NCBI GenBank assembly: GCA_030592605.1
Contig: JAUVIT010000008.1
Location: forward strand, 1-14,364
Reading direction: 5' to 3'
DNA: 14,364 bases
Source: Bacteroidota bacterium
Lineage (GTDB): Bacteria > Bacteroidota > Bacteroidia > Bacteroidales > GCA-2748055
The translations under genes were made by a program, and so were the position numbers. Below, one piece after another: positions 9,889 to 14,364 of the stretch (position 1 is the stretch's first letter; each line of letters opens with the position of its first letter). Under the pieces are notes generated by a model. It was not told where the DNA came from. It saw only the letters and a list, made by a program, of their open reading frames with translations, and did no database searches.

Positions 9889-9916
9889 CCTTTCGTGTGC
9901 TTCAGCACACGAAAGG
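9889..9916 (-). promoter_or_regulatory. rplL–rpoB intercistronic hairpin (candidate attenuator or RNase site)
   Basis: A perfect 12-bp stem pairs 9889-9900 (CCTTTCGTGTGC) with 9905-9916 on a four-base loop, read UGAA in the mRNA. It sits within the 118-base spacer, 35 bases after the rplL stop and 55 bases before the rpoB start. On the minus strand it is followed by interrupted U-rich sequence (TTCTAGGCCTTTTGCAG), not a clean U run, so it is more likely a partial terminator or a processing site than a full stop. In E. coli the same spacer holds an attenuator and an RNase III site that make rpoBC expression lower than rplJL. A similar role here is inference from position. Confidence 0.7.
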
Positions 9917-9951
9917 AATCTAAACCTGTAAGTGGTAATGCGATTGCCCTA

Positions 9952-10329
9952 TTATTTAAGCTCAACTTCTGCTCCAGCTTCTTCTAATTGGGTTTTGAGA
10001 GATTCTGCCTCTTCCTTGCTTACACCTTCTTTAACTGGTGCAGGCGCAGAATCAACTACAGCTTTGGCTTCTTTCAGTCCAAGTCCGGTGAGTTCCTTAA
10101 CAAGCTTAACAATCTGCAGCTTAGCTCCACCCGGAGCTTTCAGGATTACATCAAATTCAGACTTCTCTTCAGCAGCACCGCCATCACCGCCATCGGCAGG
10201 ACCTGCTACAGCAACTGCAGCAGCTGCGGGCTCAATACCATGCTCTTCTTTAAGCACGTTAAGCAATTCATTTACTTCTTTGACGGTCAGTTCGACCAAC
10301 TGATCAGCAATTTTTTTAACGTCAGCCAT
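9952..10329 (-). CDS. rplL: Ribosomal protein bL12 (L7/L12)
   Basis: Full-length L7/L12, 125 residues, the multicopy acidic stalk protein that recruits and activates the translational GTPases (EF-Tu, EF-G, IF2). Residues 1-33 form the N-terminal dimerisation helices that bind L10. Residues 34-56 form an Ala/Gly/Pro hinge, which here contains a Gly-Gly-Asp-Gly-Gly stretch. The globular factor-binding domain starts at about 57 with [19 protein letters not shown] and contains the conserved [19 protein letters not shown]. The start at 10329 follows 20 AT-rich bases after rplJ and has no Shine-Dalgarno sequence. Since L12 is needed in several copies per ribosome, its output must exceed that of rpoB. 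The hairpin downstream at 9889-9916 is in the right place to allow that. Confidence 0.99.
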   Translation of the reverse strand: MADVKKIADQLVELTVKEVNELLNVLKEEHGIEPAAAAVAVAGPADGGDGGAAEEKSEFDVILKAPGGAKLQIVKLVKELTGLGLKEAKAVVDSAPAPVKEGVSKEEAESLKTQLEEAGAEVELK

Positions 10330-10349
10330 TTTTATAAATTTTTAAAGTA

Positions 10350-10871
10350 TTAGTTTTCTTTTTCTGATAATGTAAGCAGAGCTCCGGCCATATTTGAGCT
10401 GCTCGATGCAAGTGCAGACACCAGGTTTGTTGCAGGTGACTGTAAGAGCATAAGCAGATCGCCCAGTAACTCATCTTTCGATTTAATATTGGAGAGAGCA
10501 TCCAGCTGATCATCCCCGATATAAATGGACTCCTCCACAAAGGCAGCCTTCAATAAAGGCTTCTCCATGGTTTTTCTAAACTCCTTGATCAGTTTGGCAG
10601 GGATATTACCTGTCTCACAGAACATGATGGAGGTGGAATCTTTCAATACATCGTAGAGATCATTAAAATCGCCTTCGGACTTCTCCAAAGCTTGGCGGAG
10701 TAATGTATTCTTAACAACCAGTAGGCTGATCTCTTTCTCAAAACACTTTCTTCTCAGGTTAGAAGTCTGCTCAGCATTTAGTGAGGAGATATCTGTGAGA
10801 TAAAAATGCTTGGTTTCGTCCAGCCGCTGTGCCAGGTTGTCAATGATTACTTCCTTTTCTTCTCTTCTCAT
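10350..10871 (-). CDS. rplJ: Ribosomal protein uL10
   Basis: Full-length L10, 173 residues. It anchors the L7/L12 dimers to 23S rRNA next to L11 and forms the base of the stalk. The N-terminal RNA-binding domain is recognisable by REEKEVIIDNLAQRLDETKH and by VVKNTLLRQALE near residues 52-63. The middle part carries GNIPAKLIKEFRK. The C-terminal helix, about 130-171, with LLMLLQSPATNLVSALASS, is the segment that binds L7/L12. The start at 10871 lies 24 bases after rplA. That leaves no room for the separate L10-leader RNA found before rplJ in many other bacteria, unless such a structure lies inside the end of rplA. Confidence 0.97.
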   Translation of the reverse strand: MRREEKEVIIDNLAQRLDETKHFYLTDISSLNAEQTSNLRRKCFEKEISLLVVKNTLLRQALEKSEGDFNDLYDVLKDSTSIMFCETGNIPAKLIKEFRKTMEKPLLKAAFVEESIYIGDDQLDALSNIKSKDELLGDLLMLLQSPATNLVSALASSSSNMAGALLTLSEKEN

Positions 10872-10895
10872 CGTATTGAGACACTTTAGCGATTA

Positions 10896-11591
10896 TTATT
10901 CTTCGATAGCTTTAGGATCTAACTTTACACCAGGACTCATTGTACTGGAGAGATAGATACTCTTGATATAGGTTCCCTTTGCAGAAGTTGGTTTCAGCTT
11001 GAGGATCGTGTTTATAAATTCACGAGCATTCTCAGTGATCTTCTCTGCAGTAAAGGATACTTTACCAATAGAGGTGTGTACGATACCATATTTGTCAACT
11101 TTGAAATCGATTTTTCCCATCTTCACATCTTTGACAGCTTTTCCGATTTCCATGGTAACAGTACCGCTTTTAGGATTAGGCATCAGACCCCTTGGACCCA
11201 GCACACGGCCGAGTTTACCAATTTTCGCCATTACGGGGGGCATGGTGACGATTACATCCATATCGGTCCAACCCTTTTCGATCTTCTCGATATAGTCATC
11301 CAGCCCTACATAATCGGCTCCGGCCTCTTTTGCCTCATCTTCTTTCTCCGGAGTACACAGCACCAATACTTTGACATCTTTACCCGTTCCATGGGGAAGG
11401 GTAACAACGCCACGCACCATTTGATTGGCTTTCCTTGGATCCACTCCCAAACGAACATCGATATCGATCGATGCATCGAATTTGCTTGTAGTCATCTCCT
11501 TCACAAGTTCTGCAGCCTCACTAACAGTGTATTGTTGGTCCTTGTCTAACTTCTCTAAAGCTAACTTCCTGTTTTTAGTCAGTTTACTCAT
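10896..11591 (-). CDS. rplA: Ribosomal protein uL1
   Basis: Full-length L1, 231 residues, the mobile L1-stalk protein that helps release deacylated tRNA. In many bacteria and archaea it also represses its own operon by binding the mRNA. The family signature is clear: [19 protein letters not shown] near residues 128-146, preceded by the segment [17 protein letters not shown] and followed by [21 protein letters not shown]. The start at 11591 follows an A-rich stretch only 12 bases after the rplK stop, so the two are surely cotranscribed. If L1 feeds back on this operon, the candidate target is the folded leader upstream of rplK at 12078-12138. No direct match to a known L1-binding motif was recognised there. 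Confidence 0.98.
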   Translation of the reverse strand: MSKLTKNRKLALEKLDKDQQYTVSEAAELVKEMTTSKFDASIDIDVRLGVDPRKANQMVRGVVTLPHGTGKDVKVLVLCTPEKEDEAKEAGADYVGLDDYIEKIEKGWTDMDVIVTMPPVMAKIGKLGRVLGPRGLMPNPKSGTVTMEIGKAVKDVKMGKIDFKVDKYGIVHTSIGKVSFTAEKITENAREFINTILKLKPTSAKGTYIKSIYLSSTMSPGVKLDPKAIEE

Positions 11592-11603
11592 TTTTTTTAA
11601 AAA

Positions 11604-12047
11604 TTAATTGTTAGACGGAAATTCACCTTGAATAGTAATTCCCATACTCCTTGCGGTACCGGCAACCATTTTCATAGCAGACTCCACAGTAAACGCATTG
11701 AGGTCGGGCATCTTTGCTTCAGCAATCTCACGTACCTGATCCCAGGAAACGCTTGCTACCTTCACCCTGTTTGATTCGGCTGAACCTTTCTTGAGTTTAG
11801 CCTTTTCCAGCAGTTGAACTGCCACAGGGGGAGTCTTTACGATAAATTCAAAAGATTTATCGGAATAGACGGTAATGATTACTGGCAATAGTTTCCCGGC
11901 CTGCTCTTGGGTTCTGCCATTAAATTGCTTGCAGAACTCCATAATGTTGACACCCTTGGCACCCAGTGCGGGTCCCACGGGAGGGGATGGATTAGCTGCT
12001 CCACCCCGTATTTGCAACTTGATTAAGCCTTCTACTTCTTTTGCCAT
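11604..12047 (-). CDS. rplK: Ribosomal protein uL11
   Basis: Full-length L11, 147 residues. It binds the GTPase-associated region of 23S rRNA beside L10. In bacteria with RelA-type enzymes it is needed for the stringent response, and it forms part of the thiopeptide (thiostrepton) target. The N-terminal domain has the family's most conserved stretch, [20 protein letters not shown] at residues 15-34, followed by IMEFCKQFN. Its proline-rich part is the thiopeptide contact region. The C-terminal rRNA-binding domain ends with [17 protein letters not shown]. The start at 12047 lies 103 bases after nusG, a longer gap than most in this operon. That gap carries a predicted fold. Confidence 0.98.
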   Translation of the reverse strand: MAKEVEGLIKLQIRGGAANPSPPVGPALGAKGVNIMEFCKQFNGRTQEQAGKLLPVIITVYSDKSFEFIVKTPPVAVQLLEKAKLKKGSAESNRVKVASVSWDQVREIAEAKMPDLNAFTVESAMKMVAGTARSMGITIQGEFPSNN

Positions 12048-12077
12048 TTTGTTTAACTATTTATATACTTACCGCTT

Positions 12078-12138
12078 ACAACATCCACTGACAACCATAC
12101 AGGAAGCATTCATGGGTATATCATTGTCTGGAGATTGT
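12078..12138 (-). promoter_or_regulatory. Structured leader upstream of rplK (candidate autoregulatory RNA)
   Basis: The 103-base nusG–rplK spacer can fold into one long hairpin on the minus strand. Helix 1 pairs 12078-12086 with 12130-12138 (9 positions, one mismatch, one G-U). An asymmetric internal loop follows (three bases, 12087-12089, against one). Helix 2 pairs 12090-12094 with 12124-12128, plus a possible G-U. Helix 3 pairs 12097-12100 with 12116-12119. The 15-base apical region is unpaired. Two helices split by an asymmetric loop just before rplK-rplA is the general form of L1-binding mRNA sites, but the bases do not match the sites I remember. The fold was found by eye and no energy was computed. 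No Bacteroidota-type promoter (TTTG with TAnnTTTG) is seen. Confidence 0.4.
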
Positions 12139-12150
12139 AATATTTTCTTA

Positions 12151-12702
12151 TTAACCATCTTTTTCTACCTGCATAAAGCTTAGCTCCAGCGGGGTCTTGC
12201 GACCAAAAATCTTCACCATCACTTTAAGCTTCTTCTTCTCGTCGTTCACCTCTTCGATTAGACCGGTAAAACTGTTGAAAGGACCATCGATCACTTTCAC
12301 AGATTCGCCTACGAAGAAAGGTACTGTGATCTCCTCATCGCTGGCTGACAGTTCATCCACCTTACCCAGGATCCTGTTGACTTCAGTTGGTCTTAAAGGG
12401 GTAGGCATCTGGTCCCCGTCAGAGCCCAGAAATCCAATGATGTTGGGGATATTCCTCAGAATATGAGGAACCTCACCAGTTAGCACTGCTTCAATTAACA
12501 CATAACCAGGGAAATAGTTGCGTTCCTTGCTGACCTTTTTACCATTTCGAATCTGGTAAACCTTTTCGGTGGGGATCAGCACCTGTGCAATATAGTCCTG
12601 CAGGTTTAACCTGCTAATTTCACTTTCAATATATTCTTTGGCTTTCCTCTCCTTGCCACCGATGGCTCTGAGAACATACCACTTCTTTTCCAGATTACTC
12701 AT
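12151..12702 (-). CDS. nusG: Transcription elongation/termination factor NusG
   Basis: Full-length NusG, 183 residues. It binds the beta' clamp helices of RNA polymerase, improves processivity, and can link polymerase to Rho or to the ribosome through S10. The N-terminal NGN domain (about 7-112) opens with [20 protein letters not shown] and contains the conserved FPGYVLIE at residues 64-71. The C-terminal KOW domain (about 131-180) contains [20 protein letters not shown]. The start at 12702 is three bases after the secE stop, so translation of the two is probably coupled. secE-nusG before rplK is the standard bacterial arrangement. Confidence 0.98.
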   Translation of the reverse strand: MSNLEKKWYVLRAIGGKERKAKEYIESEISRLNLQDYIAQVLIPTEKVYQIRNGKKVSKERNYFPGYVLIEAVLTGEVPHILRNIPNIIGFLGSDGDQMPTPLRPTEVNRILGKVDELSASDEEITVPFFVGESVKVIDGPFNSFTGLIEEVNDEKKKLKVMVKIFGRKTPLELSFMQVEKDG

Positions 12703-12705
12703 GGA

Positions 12706-12897
12706 TTACACTAATTTATAGATGCCCTCAAGGATCTTTTGAAAAGAGATATCCATTGAGAAGACAATCAAGGCAAAGATGAGAGATGCAACCATAACTA
12801 CCAACGCGCTGTTCTGCAGTTCTTTCACGGTAGGCCAGGTCACTTTGTGTACCAGCTCGTTGTAAGATTCCTTCAGATAATTTACTATTCTTTTCAT
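12706..12897 (-). CDS. secE: Protein translocase subunit SecE
   Basis: A 63-residue single-span SecE, the essential clamp subunit of the SecYEG channel in the inner membrane. The amphipathic segment MKRIVNYLKESYNELVHKVT precedes the conserved WPT motif (residues 21-23, in VTWPTVKEL). One hydrophobic span follows at about 31-50, then a short end (SFQKILEGIYKLV). Short single-span SecE is usual outside Gammaproteobacteria. The frame is open further upstream to an ATG at 12942, but that start lies inside the tRNA-Trp gene and would add residues unlike SecE. The ATG at 12897, 15 bases after the tRNA 3' end, is therefore chosen. Upstream sequence is AT-rich without a Shine-Dalgarno site. Confidence 0.95.
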   Translation of the reverse strand: MKRIVNYLKESYNELVHKVTWPTVKELQNSALVVMVASLIFALIVFSMDISFQKILEGIYKLV

Positions 12898-12912
12898 TCT
12901 GATTAATATTTG

Positions 12913-12985
12913 CACGGGAGGAGCGACTCGAACGCCCGACACCTGGTTTTGGAGACCAGTGCTCTACCAACTGAGCTACACCCGT
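12913..12985 (-). tRNA. tRNA-Trp (anticodon CCA)
   Basis: A 73-base cloverleaf. The acceptor ACGGGTG pairs with CTCCCGT, the D stem is GCTC/GAGC, and the anticodon stem CTGGT/ACCAG encloses the loop CTCCAAA with anticodon CCA (bases 12950-12952). The T arm is GGGCG-TTCGAGT-CGCTC with one G-U pair, and the discriminator is G73, as expected for tryptophan. The 3' CCA is not encoded (the next bases are CAA). Position 6 faces 67 as U-U, a mismatch in the acceptor stem. The gene lies between tuf and secE, the same place as in many bacteria. Its removal by RNase P and 3' processing would separate the tuf and secE messages. Confidence 0.97.
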
Positions 12986-12999
12986 AAACTCATATTCTC

Positions 13000-13047
13000 A
13001 AAATAGAGAAGCCGGGTTCATAAATTACGACCCGAGCTCCCTATTTT
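13000..13047 (-). terminator. Hairpin after tuf (candidate terminator or processing stem)
   Basis: The outer arms 13000-13006 (AAAATAG) and 13041-13047 (CTATTTT) pair perfectly. The inner arms 13010-13017 (AGCCGGGT) and 13030-13038 (ACCCGAGCT) pair with a single bulged base, around a 12-base loop. A small internal loop separates the two helices. Read on the minus strand it begins 13 bases after the tuf stop and ends in a short T tract (CTATTTTGAG), like an imperfect intrinsic terminator. It ends 14 bases before tRNA-Trp. Since the tRNA and secE have no visible promoter of their own here, partial read-through or 3'-end protection of tuf mRNA is more likely than complete termination. Confidence 0.6.
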
Positions 13048-13060
13048 ATATAAGGTAAAG

Positions 13061-14248
13061 CTATTCAGTTATCTTAATCACCTGACCGGCACCAACGGTA
13101 CGTCCACCTTCACGAATCGCAAAACGCAGACCAACGTTAACTGCTACAGGGTAGATCAACTTCACTGTGATCTCCACGTCATCACCAGGCATTACCATCT
13201 CAGTTCCTTCAGGAAGCTGGATCTCACCGGTTACGTCCAGGGTCCTCAGGTAAAACTGGGGACGATAGTTGTTGTGGAAGGGAGTATGGCGTCCACCTTC
13301 CTCTTTCTTCAGAACGTATACCTGAGCCTGGAACTCGGTGTGGGGAGTGATCGATCCGGGCTTGGCAATAACCATACCCCTTTTGATCTCCTTTTTGTCA
13401 ACACCACGAAGCAACAGACCTACATTGTCACCAGCTTCACCCCTGTCAAGAATCTTGCGGAACATCTCCACACCAGTTACAACTGTCTTACGACCTTCGG
13501 CACCAAGTCCGATCAGGTTCATCTCGTCACCAGTGTTTACAACACCTGTTTCAATCCTACCAGTAGCAACTGTACCACGACCAGTAATTGAAAATACATC
13601 TTCAACAGGAAGCAGGAATGGCTTTTCATAATCACGTGGAGGAATGGGGATATAGGAATCAACTGCATCCATCAATTCCATTACTTTTTCTTCCCACTTT
13701 TCTTCTCCGTTCAGTGCACCAAGTGCAGAACCATGTATCACAGGAGCATTGTCTCCGTCAAACTCATAGAAGTCAAGCAGTTCGCGAATTTCCATTTCAA
13801 CCAGCTCCAGCAGCTCATCGTCATCAACCATATCAACCTTATTCAGGAATACAACGATCTTAGGAACGTTCACCTGGCGTGCAAGCAGGATGTGCTCCCT
13901 GGTTTGTGGCATAGGACCATCCGTTCCGGCAACAACGATAATTGCACCGTCCATCTGGGCAGCACCAGTTACCATGTTCTTAACATAGTCAGCGTGACCA
14001 GGACAGTCAACGTGCGCATAGTGACGGGTTGCTGTCGAGTACTCAACGTGAGCGGTGTTAATTGTAATTCCACGCTCTTTTTCTTCCGGTGCGTTGTCAA
14101 TAGAGTCAAAATCCCTGATTTCAGAGAGACCTTTCTTTGCAAGAACCTGTGTAATAGCAGCGGTCAATGTGGTTTTTCCGTGGTCAACGTGACCAATAGT
14201 TCCAACATTGACGTGCGGTTTGGACCTATCAAATTTTTCCTTAGCCAT
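13061..14248 (-). CDS. tuf: Elongation factor Tu
   Basis: Full-length EF-Tu, 395 residues, the GTPase that delivers aminoacyl-tRNA to the ribosome. G1 (P loop) GHVDHGKT is at residues 19-26. Switch I RGITI, with the Mg-coordinating threonine, is at 59-63. G3 DCPGH is at 81-85, with catalytic His85. G4 NKVD is at 136-139. G5 SAL is at 174-176. Domains 2 and 3 follow from about 205, including [13 protein letters not shown] and the C-terminal [18 protein letters not shown]. The start at 14248 gives the canonical [20 protein letters not shown]. It is flanked upstream by a tRNA, 55 bases away, and downstream by a hairpin and tRNA-Trp. This equals the tRNA–tufB–secE arrangement of other bacteria. 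No promoter consensus is seen in the 52 A/T-rich bases before it, so it is probably read from a promoter before the tRNA cluster. Confidence 0.99.
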   Translation of the reverse strand: MAKEKFDRSKPHVNVGTIGHVDHGKTTLTAAITQVLAKKGLSEIRDFDSIDNAPEEKERGITINTAHVEYSTATRHYAHVDCPGHADYVKNMVTGAAQMDGAIIVVAGTDGPMPQTREHILLARQVNVPKIVVFLNKVDMVDDDELLELVEMEIRELLDFYEFDGDNAPVIHGSALGALNGEEKWEEKVMELMDAVDSYIPIPPRDYEKPFLLPVEDVFSITGRGTVATGRIETGVVNTGDEMNLIGLGAEGRKTVVTGVEMFRKILDRGEAGDNVGLLLRGVDKKEIKRGMVIAKPGSITPHTEFQAQVYVLKKEEGGRHTPFHNNYRPQFYLRTLDVTGEIQLPEGTEMVMPGDDVEITVKLIYPVAVNVGLRFAIREGGRTVGAGQVIKITE

Positions 14249-14303
14249 AACTTGTTTTAATTAATTTGCTACTTGTTTATTTTGTTACATTTTTATTTAT
14301 AAG

Positions 14304-14364
14304 AGCGAATGCCGGGAATTGAACCCGGTAACTATTCCTTTCCAAGTATGCGATCTAGCCCTTA
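14304..14364 (-). tRNA. 3' part of a tRNA, cut by window edge, identity unresolved
   Basis: The T arm is perfect: stem CCGGG/CCCGG (14324-14328 and 14312-14316) around TTCAATT. The acceptor 3' strand is CATTCGC (14305-14311), then U73. CCA is not encoded. In a standard 72-76-base register the D-loop end GGCTAGATC lies at the right distance, with A21 and a 22-25 strand GATC. The anticodon position reads TTGGAAA, i.e. anticodon GGA. The anticodon stem does not form, however: positions 27-31 CATAC face 39-43 GGAAT. Position 48 is A, where a pyrimidine is usual. The acceptor (GCG.../...CGC-U73) looks glycine-like, and a Gly-UCC tRNA is expected in the tuf cluster. The gene may be degenerate, interrupted or simply unusual. 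The 5' end is outside the window. Confidence 0.6.

Noticed and set aside
12069..12113. A 14-codon ORF with three cysteines (starting MNASC) in the leader upstream of rplK
   Set aside because: There is no ribosome site and no run of regulatory codons, it overlaps the predicted hairpin, and so short an ORF is expected by chance. It would become interesting if conserved in relatives.
12706..12942. Longer SecE start at 12942 (78 residues)
   Set aside because: The extra 15 codons lie inside the tRNA-Trp gene and upstream of the conserved SecE N terminus, so the start at 12897 is preferred.
14249..14300. Promoter for tuf in the A/T-rich gap after the edge tRNA
   Set aside because: Neither TTTG nor TAnnTTTG, the Bacteroidota promoter elements, is present at suitable spacing on the minus strand. 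General AT richness is not enough to call one.

Overview
The window is a conserved housekeeping locus from a member of the Bacteroidota, most likely Bacteroidales/Marinilabiliales-like. Four things point there: the gene order tuf–tRNA-Trp–secE–nusG–rplK–rplA–rplJ–rplL–rpoB–rpoC, a DUF3467 gene directly behind rpoC, RpoB and RpoC sequences very like those of Bacteroides, and A/T-rich upstream regions without Shine-Dalgarno sequences before every start. No IS element, phage gene, CRISPR array or other clearly transferred DNA is visible.

Layout. Positions 1–1203 (plus strand) hold the 3' part of a thioredoxin-reductase-like gene and, 18 bases later, an OsmC/Ohr-family gene. A strong 12-bp hairpin at 1233–1272 lies between this pair and the oppositely oriented operon, in a place where it could end transcription from both sides. 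Positions 1291–14248 (minus strand, read from right to left) hold tuf, a hairpin, tRNA-Trp, secE, nusG, a 103-base structured leader, rplK, rplA, rplJ, rplL, a 118-base spacer with a perfect hairpin, rpoB, rpoC and the DUF3467 gene. The right edge cuts a tRNA that belongs to the tRNA cluster expected upstream of tuf.

How the genes work together. EF-Tu, the L1/L11 stalk proteins, the L10–L7/L12 stalk, SecE and NusG, and the two large RNA polymerase subunits form one growth-rate-linked transcription/translation block. Spacers are short (3 to about 120 bases). Processing or attenuation probably occurs at the tRNA, at the rplK leader and at the rplL–rpoB hairpin. The two plus-strand genes look like a small thiol-redox unit: a flavin disulfide reductase followed by a thiol peroxidase-like protein.

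No wholly new multi-gene system is evident. The observations most worth a second look are: (1) the reductase keeps its CATC centre but has lost all three arginines of the NADPH 2'-phosphate motif; (2) the cut tRNA at the right edge has a good T arm and acceptor but a non-pairing anticodon stem; (3) the rplL–rpoB hairpin and the rplK leader fold are candidate regulatory RNAs. No stretch over 300 bases lacks a gene. The longest gaps are 9834–9951 (118 bases), 12048–12150 (103 bases), 1204–1290 (87 bases) and 12986–13060 (75 bases), and each is described below.
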